A DNA stretch of 64,000 nucleotides from RGIG4608 sp045643885 (GCA_045643885.1 JAZRFY010000027.1:24265-88264); one strand, 5' to 3'; positions 16,050 through 26,560 are shown, numbered from the stretch's first letter. Notes: generated from the letters alone by a model not told the origin. A program made the numbers and translations.

Positions 16050-16712
16050 TCAATTAAAATATTCTAAAAGCTCGGTCGGTGAGTCGATTACGTGTGTAGC
16101 GCCGCTATCGTAAAGCTTGTCCTTGGAAAGATATCCCCAAGAGACAGAAAGGCTTTCAAATCCTGCATTTTTAGCAGTGAGGATATCGATATTACTGTCA
16201 CCTATAAGAATGCATTCTTCGGGCAAAAATCCAAGCTCGTCGGCTAATTTAAGGGCAACTGTAGGCTCAGGCTTTGCAGGCAGTCCGCTGACTGTTCCGT
16301 AAGCAGCTTTACACAAGCCCTCTGGTAAAAGCTGCTTTATAAGTGCCTTTACGTATTCATCCTGCTTGTTTGATAAAACGGCTATCGTATAGCGCTCTGA
16401 GAGGGATATGACAGCCTCTGAAATGCCATCGTAAAGCTTGTCTGTGTGCATATATGTTTTTTCATATGTTTTATCGTATGTAGCAAGTGCTAAGTCAACT
16501 ATATCGGGATTACCCTCAGCCACACCGTCAGGAAGAGCTCTTGACATAAGATAACGTGGACCTCGTCCTATAAAGCTTTCTATCTCAGCATTTGTGCGAG
16601 GTGGAAGCTCTAATTGCAAAAGAGCCATATTGACTGCTTCGGTAATTGCAGGTATGGTGTCGGCAAGTGTCCCATCAAGATCAAAGATGAGTGCCTTTAA
16701 ACAAGATTTCAT
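16050..16712 (-). CDS. HAD hydrolase, phosphoglycolate-phosphatase-like
   Basis: A 220-residue haloacid-dehalogenase phosphatase with FDLDGTLADT (nucleophile motif), VLSNKQDEYVK (motif II), KPEPTVALK (motif III Lys) and LIGDSNIDILTAKNAG (motif IV). The frame is open for 20 codons further upstream, but GAAGGAA sits correctly before the Met at 16712. It resembles the Gph/PpaX group; the true substrate could be phosphoglycolate, pyrophosphate or a sugar phosphate. It is the first gene of a two-gene unit with the PAP2 gene. Confidence 0.88.
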   Translation of the reverse strand: MKSCLKALIFDLDGTLADTIPAITEAVNMALLQLELPPRTNAEIESFIGRGPRYLMSRALPDGVAEGNPDIVDLALATYDKTYEKTYMHTDKLYDGISEAVISLSERYTIAVLSNKQDEYVKALIKQLLPEGLCKAAYGTVSGLPAKPEPTVALKLADELGFLPEECILIGDSNIDILTAKNAGFESLSVSWGYLSKDKLYDSGATHVIDSPTELLEYFN

Positions 16713-16743
16713 AAAATTTCCTTCAAAGTAAGAATATATAAAT

Positions 16744-16772
16744 ATTATATCATAGATTTTTTCGTGTGTCAA
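16744..16772 (-). promoter_or_regulatory. Consensus promoter of the HAD-PAP2 unit
   Basis: On the minus strand TTGACA (16767-16772) and TATAAT (16744-16749) are 17 bases apart, a perfect vegetative promoter. Confidence 0.9.
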
Positions 16773-16861
16773 ATGTATTTGTTGTCAAATAACACAAAAA
16801 AACATCTAAAAAAATCAAAAATTCCGTAATAATTGCTATATGATATTTAATAAAAAAGTGT

Positions 16862-16867
16862 TATAAT
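16862..16867 (+). promoter_or_regulatory. -10 box upstream of typA
   Basis: TATAAT lies 38 bases before the GTG start. No convincing -35 is seen at the right distance. Confidence 0.5.
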
Positions 16868-16905
16868 AGATTGGTGAATTTTTTATTATTATATGGAGGC
16901 ATAAA

Positions 16906-18747
16906 GTGGTAAGAGAAGATTTAAGAAATGTTGCAATTATAGCACACGTTGACCACGGTAAGACAACTCTCGTTGACCAGCTTTTGAAGCAGGGTGGTAT
17001 CTATAGAGAGAATCAGGCTACTGAAGAAAGAGTAATGGACTCTAATGACCTTGAGCGTGAAAGAGGCATTACCATTCTTGCAAAGAATACCGCAGTTAAT
17101 TACAACGGCGTAAAGATCAATATTATCGATACTCCCGGACACGCCGACTTCGGTGGTGAGGTTGAGCGTATACTTAAGATGGTAAACGGCGTTATCTTGC
17201 TTGTTGACGCAGCAGAGGGTCCCATGCCCCAGACTCGTTTCGTTTTGCAGAGAGCGCTTGAGCTTAATCATAGAGTTATCGTAGTAGTAAATAAAATAGA
17301 TAAGCCCGATGCACGTATTTCCGAGGTTATCGACGAGGTTCTTGAGCTTCTTATCGACCTTGGCGCAAATGACGAGCAGCTTGACAGCCCCATGCTTTTC
17401 TGCTCAGGTAGAGCAGGTACTGCAAGTGAGGATATGGATAAACAGGGAACAGACCTTAAGCCCTTGTTTGAGAAGATTCTTGATTATATTCCAGCTCCCG
17501 AGGGTGACGATGAGGGCGACCTTCAGCTCCTTATCTCCTCAATCGACTATAACGATTTTGTTGGTCGTATCGGTATCGGTAGAGTAGAGCGCGGTACAAT
17601 AAAGCAGGGACAGGAGGTTATGATTTCCAACTTCCACTCTAAAGCAGCTCCCAAGAGAGCAAAGATCATTTCTCTTTACCAGATAAACGGTCTTGGAAGA
17701 GTTCAGGTTGAAAATGCAAAGATCGGTGATATCGTTTGCTTCTCAGGAGCTGAAAATATCACTATCGGTGATACTATCACATCCACAACATGCATCGAGC
17801 CCCTTGAATTCGTTAAGGTAAGTGAGCCTACAATGGAAATGACGTTTGCTGTTAACGATAGCCCCTTGGCAGGCCAGGAGGGTAAGTTCGTAACGTCCCG
17901 TCAGATTCGTGACAGACTCTATCGCGAGCTTCTTAAGGACGTATCTCTTCGTGTAAACGACGGTGACACAACCGACTCCTTCAAGGTAGCGGGCAGAGGT
18001 GAAATGCACCTCTCAATCCTCATCGAAAACATGAGAAGAGAGGGCTTTGAGCTTATGTGCTCCAACCCCCGAGTTCTTTATAAGGAAATCGACGGCGTTA
18101 AGTGCGAGCCCATGGAAAGAGTTACTCTTGACGTGCCCTGCGATTACGTTGGTTCAGTTATTGAAAAGCTTGGCAGACGTAAGGGTGACCTTATCGAGAT
18201 GGTTCCTATCGGAAACAGAATGAGAGTTGAATACTCCATCCCCTCACGTTGTCTTTTCGGATACCGTTCTGAATTCTTGACCGACACAAGAGGTGAAGGT
18301 CTTATAAATACACTCTTTGACGGATATCAGCCCTATAAGGGTGAGGTAACTATGAGATTTACAGGTTGCCTTATCGCGTCCGAAAACGGTGAAACAACAA
18401 GATACGGTCTTTATAATACACAGGAAAGAGGACGCCTCTTCGTTGGTCCTCAGACAAAGGTTTATGAGGGTATGATCATCGGTGAAAACCCCAAGAATGA
18501 TGATATCGCAGTTAATCCCTGTAAGGAAAAGCACCTCACAGCCATCCGTTCAACAGGCGCTGATGAAAAGCTCCTTTTGACACCTCCTCAGATATTCACA
18601 CTTGAGGAAGCAATTGAGTATATCAATGACGACGAGCTTATCGAGGTAACACCCAAGTCCATCAGACTTCGCAAGAAGATTCTTAATACTGAGCTTCGTA
18701 TGAAGGCACAGATGAGAGCAAGACGTGGAATCATTGACATTAAATAA
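16906..18747 (+). CDS. typA: Ribosome-associated GTPase TypA/BipA
   Basis: A 613-residue translational GTPase. G1 is AHVDHGKTTLVDQLL, the switch region is RERGITILAKNTAV, G3 is DTPGHADFGGEVER and G4 is NKID; the EF-G-like domains and the C-terminal BipA domain follow, and the length is typical. It helps ribosome assembly and translation under stress or cold. The start codon is GTG, 11 bases after the centre of GGAGG. It is monocistronic with a strong terminator shared with the convergent addA gene. Confidence 0.96.
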   Translation: MVREDLRNVAIIAHVDHGKTTLVDQLLKQGGIYRENQATEERVMDSNDLERERGITILAKNTAVNYNGVKINIIDTPGHADFGGEVERILKMVNGVILLVDAAEGPMPQTRFVLQRALELNHRVIVVVNKIDKPDARISEVIDEVLELLIDLGANDEQLDSPMLFCSGRAGTASEDMDKQGTDLKPLFEKILDYIPAPEGDDEGDLQLLISSIDYNDFVGRIGIGRVERGTIKQGQEVMISNFHSKAAPKRAKIISLYQINGLGRVQVENAKIGDIVCFSGAENITIGDTITSTTCIEPLEFVKVSEPTMEMTFAVNDSPLAGQEGKFVTSRQIRDRLYRELLKDVSLRVNDGDTTDSFKVAGRGEMHLSILIENMRREGFELMCSNPRVLYKEIDGVKCEPMERVTLDVPCDYVGSVIEKLGRRKGDLIEMVPIGNRMRVEYSIPSRCLFGYRSEFLTDTRGEGLINTLFDGYQPYKGEVTMRFTGCLIASENGETTRYGLYNTQERGRLFVGPQTKVYEGMIIGENPKNDDIAVNPCKEKHLTAIRSTGADEKLLLTPPQIFTLEEAIEYINDDELIEVTPKSIRLRKKILNTELRMKAQMRARRGIIDIK

Positions 18748-18752
18748 TTAAT

Positions 18753-18787
18753 AAAAAGAAGCACGGAAAATTCCGTGCTTCTTTTTT
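18753..18787. terminator. Bidirectional terminator between typA and addA
   Basis: A 16-bp perfect stem (18753-18768 with 18771-18786) has A and T runs at either end. It overlaps the first base of the addA stop codon on the minus strand. Confidence 0.9.
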
Positions 18788-21700
18788 ATAATTTGATTTC
18801 CACTGCTTCACCAAACGGAAGCGAGTAGATAAGAATACTGTCAGGTCGTTTGCCAAGAAATCTTTCAATTGCCATTGAATAGTATTCAAGCTGACGTCCG
18901 TGACGCTCAGTCATCTTTTTAATAACGAGAGGTTCGTTGCCTGCTTCTTCGGGAGTGAGATAATCGGTCTTGTAGTCGCAAAGGATAATATTGCCGTTTT
19001 TATCCTCAAAGAAGAGGTCGATAACACCTTGAACAAGAATTTCTTCATCCTTGATATCATCCTTAAAATCAGCATCCTGAGTAAAATGCGATGCAGGGAG
19101 CAAGATATTAAATCTTTGCTCGCGATACGTTTTCTTTGCATTTTTAAGGAGCTTATAGAAATCACTTTCAAAGAATTTTGCTATTTGATTCTTGTTGATA
19201 AGCTCAGCCACCTGAGGTGAAATGAAGGCCTTGCTTACAAGTCTTGCAAGCTCGTTTTCAACGCCGTTTTTTTCGGCATTTTCGAAATTGCAAAACTGCA
19301 GGAAAAGGTGTGTTGCAGTACCTCTGTCGGCACTTGTGGACTTTGACTTGCTTTCGAAAAATTCCTCAATTTCAAGGATTTTTGCCTCGTCAAAGCTTTC
19401 AAGAGTTGCCGCATCGTTGTCAATATCGTCAAGTACTGTGGGAGTGAGCTTTGAAACGGAAAGCTTGGCAGGTAACTTGCTAAGATGTGCATATGAGTAG
19501 GAGAAATCAAGTCTTCTGCGAATGGTTTCCATCTCCTCGTTTGTCAGACCTGCACTCGTTTTTACCACTTTTTCGGTGCTGTTGTCTTGCTCAAAGTAAT
19601 CAATAAGGTCGTCCTTTTCGATTTCGGTGAAATTATAGCTTATTCCGTCCTTTAAGGGATAGATAGCGCCAAGAATCATAGAGAGCCAGGAATTGCATCT
19701 TCTGATATTGAAATCGTTTGCAAAGGTTGACGTCATATACGCCTTTTCATTTAGCGTATTGAGATATGACTGAGTATGAGCACTTATATAAAGTCTTTCT
19801 CTTGCTCTTGTTAAAGCAACGTAGAGAATTCTCATTTCCTCGTCAATTTGTGCATTGTATAACTCAATGGCAACTGCCTCTCTTATGGGGGTGTTAAGAC
19901 AAGCCATGCCGCCCTCATAGGCAAGCTTTAAGCCGATACCCACACGGGGATGATAGAGAAGATTTTCACTCAAATCGTCCATATTAAAGCGATGATGTGT
20001 ATTGCACACAAAGCAAACGGGGAATTCAAGTCCCTTGGATTTGTGAGCCGTTACCATTTGCACGGCATTGGAGTCGGCGTCGCTTAGAGTGAACGAAGGC
20101 ACCTTTTTGTTTGCAATAAGCTCGTTGATATAGGAGATAAAGTTGTTAAGTCCTTTGAAGGAGCCGGATTCGAAAAGTCTTGCCATCTCATAAAGTCTTG
20201 TCAGATTTTTAGAGTTTGCATTTTCATAAGAGCTCATGGAAAGATCTCTGTAAATATAACTCAAAAGCTTGTCTATCGGCATAGAGGTCGCCTTGCTTCT
20301 ATATTCGGTGAGCTTTGAAATGAAATACTCGTTTTTTGCTTTTATCGTTTCGTTGCTTCCACTGTATTCCTTCAATGCCTCAAAGATCGAAAGAGAAGGG
20401 TCGGCGCTCTTTCTTATCTCGATAAGCTCGTCCATCGTGTAAGAGAAGATGGGTGAGTATAATGATGCCGCACAGGGGATATCTCTGTGGGGATTATCTA
20501 TGGTTGAAAGTAATGAAAGCACCAAAAGAACGTCGGGTGTTTCAAAAAGATCGAATTTAGTGTTGTCAGCACAGGGGATATTGTAAAGTGCCAATGCCCT
20601 TGCAATATCACTTGCAGGAGTAACCGTTCTCATGATGATCGCGATATCACGGGGCTCGATCTTTGTATCGTCGGCTTTTCTTTCGTACTTGATGAGTCGG
20701 TCTATCTCCTTGGCGATCCAAAGAGCTTCACCGTTGATATCTATGCTTTCTTCCTTGTCGGATTCTTCGTCCTTTGGTTGCTTTGGAAATACGGCAACGT
20801 TTACTTTGGGTGAAGGAAGTGTTCTGCCCGGCTCATCCTTTGAGAAGATGAGATCGTCGCTTGGAGTATATTCGATGCTTTCTCCACAGTTTCCGAAAAG
20901 GAAAGAGAAGATTTTGTTTGTGAACTTGATTACGTTGTCATCGCAACGGAAGTTGTTAGACATGAATATAAGTCCACAATCATCGTCACTGCTTTCATCA
21001 TAGAGAGGAAAGCTCTTTTTATAGCTTGCGAAAACGTCGGAATCCGCACCTCTGAAGCCATAGATGCTTTGCTTGATATCACCAACCATAAATCGGTTGT
21101 TTCCTCTTGAAATGAGTGTGAATATCTTATCCTGCAGCATATCAACGTCCTGATATTCGTCGATATAGATTTCGTCATATTGCTCCTTATATGCAAGAGC
21201 TATGTCACTTGGAGAGCCGTCCTCGTTTGTGAGAAGCTCGTATGCAAAGTGACTGATATCGGCAAAAGCAAAAGCCTTTCTCTTGATTTTTTCTTTAAGA
21301 CCTTCCTCTTCAAATTCTGCCAGGACGTTGTAAAGAGAACGAAGGATTTTTGCAGTTTCCCTCATCGTCTGCTTAATGCTGTCCTCATCTAAGGAGAAGT
21401 ATTTTGGAGCTATGCCTTCGATAAACTTCTTTTCTTCTTCTCTGAAGGAAAGACAAGCAACGATTTCGTCCGTCTTGTACTCCTTTGAAAGATTTTTGAG
21501 ATTTTGAGGCTTGAATGAAAGCACAAGATCTCTTGATTTGTTGTAGTCGTTTTCTTCAAGCGCCAAAACAAGATTTTCAAAGAACTTCTTGTCACTTGAA
21601 AATGCGGCAAGATAAGCAGTCGACGCATGCTCTTCTTCTAAAATTATGCTGCAGCAATGCTCAAGTGTTTTGTAATAGCTTTTCGCACCACTGAGAAGAT

Positions 21701-22364
21701 ATGAATAAATAACCTTTCCTTGACGCGAATCAAAGAAAAATCCGTCAGCCTCGGTTTCAAGCTCGTTGGCTAATGAAAGGAGGATGGAAATACCTTCAAG
21801 CTTTGAAGCCAATTTCTCGTGCAAGTTAAGGAATACTTCGGAAAGAGCATCGCTTTGCTTGGCACTTGTAAAGTTTTCAACAAAGCTCAAAAATCCGTCA
21901 TCGTTTTCGGAAGAAGCATCGTAATGCTTTTCTATGATGCTGTCCATAACCTCCTTGCGAAGAAGAGCCATTTCACCCTCGTCCGCGAGTCTGAAATTAG
22001 AGGGAAGTCCAAGTCTTTGGAAATTGGAGCGGACCAAATCGAGATAAAATGAGTCGATTGTGCATATTCTGGCACTTTCAAGCATAACAAGCTGCTTTGA
22101 GAGATGCTTGCTTGTGGGATTTTTTATAAGCTCTTCGGAAATAGCCGAAGAGATTTTTCTTTTAAGATCGGCTGCAGAAAGACGTGTGAAGGTAACTATC
22201 AGCATCCTTGAGATAGAGGCGGGTGCCTCTTCGTCGGTGAGCTTTCTTACTATTCTTTCGGTAAGTGTTGCAGTCTTGCCTGAGCCTGCCGCGGCAGAAA
22301 TGAGCAAGGTCTTGTTTCTTGCATCAATTGCCTGTCTTTGCATTGGTGTCCAATTCTTACCCAT
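18786..22364 (-). CDS. addA: ATP-dependent helicase/nuclease subunit A
   Basis: A 1192-residue AddA, the UvrD-like helicase and nuclease subunit of the AddAB complex that resects double-strand breaks for recombination. Walker A is SAAAGSGKT at residues 23-31; Walker B appears as IDEYQDVD around residue 400; TAHKSKGLEFPVCF is motif V; the RecB-type nuclease near the C-terminus is GVIDLFFEDKNGN followed by CDYKTD. Its first base overlaps the last base of the addB stop codon. Complex formation with AddB follows from the family. Confidence 0.96.
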   Translation of the reverse strand: MGKNWTPMQRQAIDARNKTLLISAAAGSGKTATLTERIVRKLTDEEAPASISRMLIVTFTRLSAADLKRKISSAISEELIKNPTSKHLSKQLVMLESARICTIDSFYLDLVRSNFQRLGLPSNFRLADEGEMALLRKEVMDSIIEKHYDASSENDDGFLSFVENFTSAKQSDALSEVFLNLHEKLASKLEGISILLSLANELETEADGFFFDSRQGKVIYSYLLSGAKSYYKTLEHCCSIILEEEHASTAYLAAFSSDKKFFENLVLALEENDYNKSRDLVLSFKPQNLKNLSKEYKTDEIVACLSFREEEKKFIEGIAPKYFSLDEDSIKQTMRETAKILRSLYNVLAEFEEEGLKEKIKRKAFAFADISHFAYELLTNEDGSPSDIALAYKEQYDEIYIDEYQDVDMLQDKIFTLISRGNNRFMVGDIKQSIYGFRGADSDVFASYKKSFPLYDESSDDDCGLIFMSNNFRCDDNVIKFTNKIFSFLFGNCGESIEYTPSDDLIFSKDEPGRTLPSPKVNVAVFPKQPKDEESDKEESIDINGEALWIAKEIDRLIKYERKADDTKIEPRDIAIIMRTVTPASDIARALALYNIPCADNTKFDLFETPDVLLVLSLLSTIDNPHRDIPCAASLYSPIFSYTMDELIEIRKSADPSLSIFEALKEYSGSNETIKAKNEYFISKLTEYRSKATSMPIDKLLSYIYRDLSMSSYENANSKNLTRLYEMARLFESGSFKGLNNFISYINELIANKKVPSFTLSDADSNAVQMVTAHKSKGLEFPVCFVCNTHHRFNMDDLSENLLYHPRVGIGLKLAYEGGMACLNTPIREAVAIELYNAQIDEEMRILYVALTRARERLYISAHTQSYLNTLNEKAYMTSTFANDFNIRRCNSWLSMILGAIYPLKDGISYNFTEIEKDDLIDYFEQDNSTEKVVKTSAGLTNEEMETIRRRLDFSYSYAHLSKLPAKLSVSKLTPTVLDDIDNDAATLESFDEAKILEIEEFFESKSKSTSADRGTATHLFLQFCNFENAEKNGVENELARLVSKAFISPQVAELINKNQIAKFFESDFYKLLKNAKKTYREQRFNILLPASHFTQDADFKDDIKDEEILVQGVIDLFFEDKNGNIILCDYKTDYLTPEEAGNEPLVIKKMTERHGRQLEYYSMAIERFLGKRPDSILIYSLPFGEAVEIKL

Positions 22365-25300
22365 TATTTGCCTCCTTTACCGGTGTTTTTGAAAGTAGAT
22401 GCCCTACATATTGACTTCATTCTGCAATATCTGCAGGGACTGTTATCTCCTTCACGAAGGGGAATAGCATCAGCTTTGCCGTCCTTCAAGCTTTCGGCAA
22501 CGCTTACGATTGTTTCTGAAAGCAAATCGTAGATTTCATCAAAGCTTTCTTCACTTGCAAGTCCCTTGCCGTAAATAGTGCCATCCTTTTTCTTTTTAGT
22601 GTGAGTGATAATATTTGTGTCAAGATCGTGATTTATAGCATAAAGAACGTCGGGATCATCGTTTAATAAGCCACTTCTTGAAAATTCATTTTGAATAAGC
22701 TTTTCAATCTCATCACCGTCACAGAACTTGTCCACTGATACAACGGGAGCATTTGACGAGAGATACTGTATGCCACCGGGCAAAATCTCGGTCGACTCAT
22801 CTGCGCCAAACATTGCTCTTTGCTTGGGATTTTTAAGCTTGCAGATGGAGAAAAGATAAATAAGAAGCTGAGTGTTAAGACCGTTTTTGAGCTCCTCGAG
22901 TGAGAACTCCTTACTGCCTGTCTTATAGTCAACTATTCTGATATAAACCTTGTCATCCTTTTTATATGTGTCAACGCGGTCAGCGATTCCACGAAGAGTC
23001 AAAATACTGCCGTCGGCAAGATTGAATTCAAGAGCATCGATGCTGCCTTCGCCCATGCCCACCTTCAATTCAAAATGAGCAGGATAAAAGTCACTTGCCT
23101 TAAATTCGTTTATCAGATTCTTGACAATCATGAATGAAAGCTTGTTAAGACGGATAAAGAGATGCTTTGTTCTGTTTGAAAGGGCATAGTCCTCTCCAAG
23201 AAGCTCCGAAAGATATTTGCGAACCGTCTTTTTGAGAATCTCATCTATCTCGTCGTCGCTAAGCGTAAGGTTTAATGTGTTGGAGGAAGTAATCTCCTTC
23301 ATAAACATCTCAAGGATATAGTGGATAAACGTTCCTATATCGTTGAGCTGGAAAGCAGCCTTTTTGGTTTCTCTGAGCTGCAAAACATAGGTGCAGTAGT
23401 AATCAAATCCACAAAGAACGTACTTTTCAAGTCTTGACTGAGTAAGAGAAAGTCTGCTTCCGAAAAGCTTTGTTGCAATATCCTTGTCGATGGAGCATTC
23501 CTTTTGAGAAACGGGGATTTCAAGACTTTTGATAAATCTTTGATTGTCGGTTGCAAGAATATCCTTGATAAATTTTGAGCCGTCCGCATTCTTGATTTGA
23601 GGATATAATGCTTTAGCGCTCTCTATATTCCATATCTTGTCTACGTATGAAAGCTTGTCCTCTTTGATTTCGTGCATGGTGGGGAAGAGCGCGTGAATTC
23701 TTTCGATAGCAATTGAATTTCTTTGCTCCTGACCGTCAGCGCGAAGTGAGGAATGTGTGATGATGAGCTTTGACTGTGGAGTTGCAAGGGCTCTGTACAA
23801 GTAGAAAAGCTCCTCGCTTGTTTTTACGTTTGCATTTGAAGAAAGCTCGATGTCAAGCCCCTCTAAAAGCTCCTTGTCACTGTCCGTAAAAATGCCGTTG
23901 TCCTTGACTGAGGCAGGGAATTCTCCCTCGTTAAGTCCCATAATGATGGCGGTTTTAACGTTTCCCGTTCTGAGCATTGAAGCCGAACCTATGGTCACCT
24001 CATCAGCAGACGTTGGGATCGTTCCAATATCACTTTCGGAGAACATAAGATTAAGTGCAGCAGCAAATTCTTCAATTTTTAGAGAACAGTCACCGACGGT
24101 TGAGGAAAGGTCATAGAGGATATTCAAAGTAAGAGAATAAAGCTTCATATCCTCGTCAGCAGCCTTTTTATTGCCCTCGGCAAGATGACTTGCACAGGAT
24201 TGGCGAACCTTTTCGGTAATGCTTGAGCTTTTTAAAAATTCAAGTGTAGCCTGGCACATCTCCTTTACTGAGCTTGATGCATCAAGTCTTGTAAAGTAAA
24301 GTGAGAGGGCAGAGATTACCTTATCCTTTACGGAGTTTGCAATAGAAAGGATTCTTTCACCCCTATGCGTCATATTCGCAGAATAGCCGTCAGGGTTCAT
24401 GGTCCATTTTTCTTCAAAAAATTTATTTCCGTTAATATTCCATGTTGTAACGTAATCCTCAAAAATATCAATATCAAAGGGATCAATGTCACAAAATCCC
24501 GATTTTAAGTGAGCAATAAGGTTTGATCCTTTAAAATTGCTTTCCTTTACCTTAAGGGCACTGAAAATAAACTTTGAAAGTGCCTTTGACATAAGGTCGG
24601 TTTTTTCACTCATAAAAAATGGGATTTCATATTTATCAAGTGAAACGTCAAGAATTCCTCTGTATTTTTCACTGTCTCTTAAAATGATTGCAATGTCGTT
24701 ATATCTTGCACCGTTTTCAATTTCCTTGCATATCAAGGTAGCAACGGTATCAGCCTCGGAATATGGAGTGTCGCAAAGATATAGCGAGATATCCTCACCG
24801 ATTTCGTCATTGAACGGCTCAGCTTCAAAATTCCATACGTTGTTTTGAAGGTGCTTTATCGCCATTGAATCGGTTCTTTGAATTTCATCAAGAAAAACCT
24901 CGTCATATTTTGCTGAGCTGATGCTCTTTTTAAGCTTTGACACAGTTTGTCTAAGGCTTTCAAGATGGATGGATTTATCTCTTGGCGTTTTGATGGGAAG
25001 CGTAATATACAATTCATCGCAAAGCTCCGAGATCCTTACGATAAAATCAAGCTCTTGCTTGGTAAAGCCGGCAAATGAATCGAGATATACGTTCATGCCC
25101 TCAAAAATATTGTGCTCTTTAAGTATCTCAAGTGCCTTTGAGATATCGTCAGCCGAGTCGGAAAATTTATCCGAAACCAAGGAGCAATAAGCCGAATATA
25201 TAAGAGAAATATCTCTGAATTTCGAATACGCAGCACTGTCCGTATCCATTTTTGAGCAAGCAAGCTCAAGCTTTTTTGGGGATACGTTGTAGGCCTTAAG

Positions 25301-25678
25301 CTCCTGCACCGCAGAGAGCATTTTTGGTGTGAGTGAAAAATCACTCGGCTCACCCGTCTTGTATTCTTCGAGCATGGGAGCAAGCTCTCTTATCGTATTC
25401 CACATAAGGAGTGCCTTTGCTTGCTTTGTCGCAGTGTTGTAGGAAAGTCCACCGTAGGTTCTGAAGATTCTGTTGCAAAGACGTGAGAAGTTAAGCACCT
25501 CAATGTCAAGCTGAGCACTTGCGGGAAGGCTTGAAACGATAACGCGCTCCACTGCAACGGTTTCTTGCTCGGGCACTATAAAAAATGCTTTTTTGCCTTG
25601 CTTTACGTCTGATTCAAGGTATTTATAAAGTACGGTTGTTTTTCCCGAGCCACAAGGTCCGTAAATAAAATGGATCAT
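22364..25678 (-). CDS. addB: ATP-dependent helicase/nuclease subunit B
   Basis: A 1104-residue AddB. It has Walker A GPCGSGKTTVLY at the N-terminus, an inactive-type helicase body, and a second RecB-like nuclease with IADRVDTYKKDD and VDYKTGSKEF. Iron-sulphur ligands are seen as YVLCGFDYYC before the nuclease core and CRYCRMKSIC near the C-terminus. In this family the cluster holds the nuclease domain together. It follows the queG-like gene with a one-base gap and precedes addA, so repair genes and the iron-sulphur enzyme share an operon. Confidence 0.95.
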   Translation of the reverse strand: MIHFIYGPCGSGKTTVLYKYLESDVKQGKKAFFIVPEQETVAVERVIVSSLPASAQLDIEVLNFSRLCNRIFRTYGGLSYNTATKQAKALLMWNTIRELAPMLEEYKTGEPSDFSLTPKMLSAVQELKAYNVSPKKLELACSKMDTDSAAYSKFRDISLIYSAYCSLVSDKFSDSADDISKALEILKEHNIFEGMNVYLDSFAGFTKQELDFIVRISELCDELYITLPIKTPRDKSIHLESLRQTVSKLKKSISSAKYDEVFLDEIQRTDSMAIKHLQNNVWNFEAEPFNDEIGEDISLYLCDTPYSEADTVATLICKEIENGARYNDIAIILRDSEKYRGILDVSLDKYEIPFFMSEKTDLMSKALSKFIFSALKVKESNFKGSNLIAHLKSGFCDIDPFDIDIFEDYVTTWNINGNKFFEEKWTMNPDGYSANMTHRGERILSIANSVKDKVISALSLYFTRLDASSSVKEMCQATLEFLKSSSITEKVRQSCASHLAEGNKKAADEDMKLYSLTLNILYDLSSTVGDCSLKIEEFAAALNLMFSESDIGTIPTSADEVTIGSASMLRTGNVKTAIIMGLNEGEFPASVKDNGIFTDSDKELLEGLDIELSSNANVKTSEELFYLYRALATPQSKLIITHSSLRADGQEQRNSIAIERIHALFPTMHEIKEDKLSYVDKIWNIESAKALYPQIKNADGSKFIKDILATDNQRFIKSLEIPVSQKECSIDKDIATKLFGSRLSLTQSRLEKYVLCGFDYYCTYVLQLRETKKAAFQLNDIGTFIHYILEMFMKEITSSNTLNLTLSDDEIDEILKKTVRKYLSELLGEDYALSNRTKHLFIRLNKLSFMIVKNLINEFKASDFYPAHFELKVGMGEGSIDALEFNLADGSILTLRGIADRVDTYKKDDKVYIRIVDYKTGSKEFSLEELKNGLNTQLLIYLFSICKLKNPKQRAMFGADESTEILPGGIQYLSSNAPVVSVDKFCDGDEIEKLIQNEFSRSGLLNDDPDVLYAINHDLDTNIITHTKKKKDGTIYGKGLASEESFDEIYDLLSETIVSVAESLKDGKADAIPLREGDNSPCRYCRMKSICRASTFKNTGKGGK

Positions 25679-25679
25679 A

Positions 25680-26498
25680 TCAGCTCTCCTTTCCTTCGAT
25701 TATTCTGAGATTTCGCGATATTACCGACTTCCCACGCCATGAGTAAGCTCTTTTTGAAAATTGCTCGTCACTCATAGCCTCTATTTCGTGGCTATTTAAG
25801 GAGGTGGTAAGATCGTTTTTAAAAAATTCAATGCTTGTAAATATTGTGTTGTTTTTGATAGCGCTCTCGGTATAAGGACATACCTCCTGGCAAATGTCAC
25901 ATCCCCAAGCACATTTGCTTTCCTTTATCCTTCTTGCTTCTTCTTTATTAAGCTCTCCCTTTTTCTGAGTAAGGGATGAAAGACAAAGATCGATATCCGT
26001 CTTAACAGGACAAGATGAAATGCATTTTTTACAATCCATACAATGCTTGATTTCACTTGCCATTGAGGGAAGAGAAGCATCGGTGATTATCTCACCTAAG
26101 AAGACGTAAGAGGAATGCTTTTTGGTTATAAGTAAGTGATTTGTGCCGATAACGCCAAGACCTGCCTTGGCAGCAGCGTTTATTTCGTTGATGGGGGAGT
26201 GATCTGAAAATCCAGCAAAGGCATTTTCGGGATATTCCTTTTTCAGTGTTGAAATGACGTCTTCAAACAGTGATTTGAAAAAGAGATGATAATCCTTGCT
26301 CACGGCATAGGATGAAATATTGCGATTTTCCAAGGAGTCACGAGTGAGGTAGGGAACGGCAAAAATTATGACCGAGCCGCTTGAAATACCGCATCTTTGC
26401 AAAAGGTGTGGACGCGTTATCTCACACTCTCCAAGCGAGAGAGAAGAAACAAGATCTATATTCAATTTACCAAGCTCTTGCTTAACAAGGTTAATCAC
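25680..26498 (-). CDS. QueG-like iron-sulphur protein (short epoxyqueuosine reductase family)
   Basis: A 272-residue protein with the QueG layout: an N-terminal cobalamin-binding-type domain and then two ferredoxin-like clusters, CMDCKKCISSCPVKTD and CAWGCDICQEVCP. QueG reduces epoxyqueuosine to queuosine in tRNA, but full-length QueG has roughly 310-380 residues; here the C-terminal part is missing. The start is a GTG at 26498 with GAGGTGA five bases upstream, chosen over an upstream open stretch that overlaps the promoter. The shortening means that a function other than queuosine synthesis is possible. Confidence 0.75.
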   Translation of the reverse strand: MINLVKQELGKLNIDLVSSLSLGECEITRPHLLQRCGISSGSVIIFAVPYLTRDSLENRNISSYAVSKDYHLFFKSLFEDVISTLKKEYPENAFAGFSDHSPINEINAAAKAGLGVIGTNHLLITKKHSSYVFLGEIITDASLPSMASEIKHCMDCKKCISSCPVKTDIDLCLSSLTQKKGELNKEEARRIKESKCAWGCDICQEVCPYTESAIKNNTIFTSIEFFKNDLTTSLNSHEIEAMSDEQFSKRAYSWRGKSVISRNLRIIEGKES

Positions 26499-26531
26499 AA
26501 ATATCACCTCAATCCAAGTATTTATACCCCT

Positions 26532-26560
26532 ATTATAAACCAAAATCATAAAATTCTCAA
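26532..26560 (-). promoter_or_regulatory. Promoter of the queG-like/addB/addA operon
   Basis: TTGAGA (26555-26560) and TATAAT (26532-26537) on the minus strand are 17 bases apart, 33 bases ahead of the GTG start. Confidence 0.8.
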
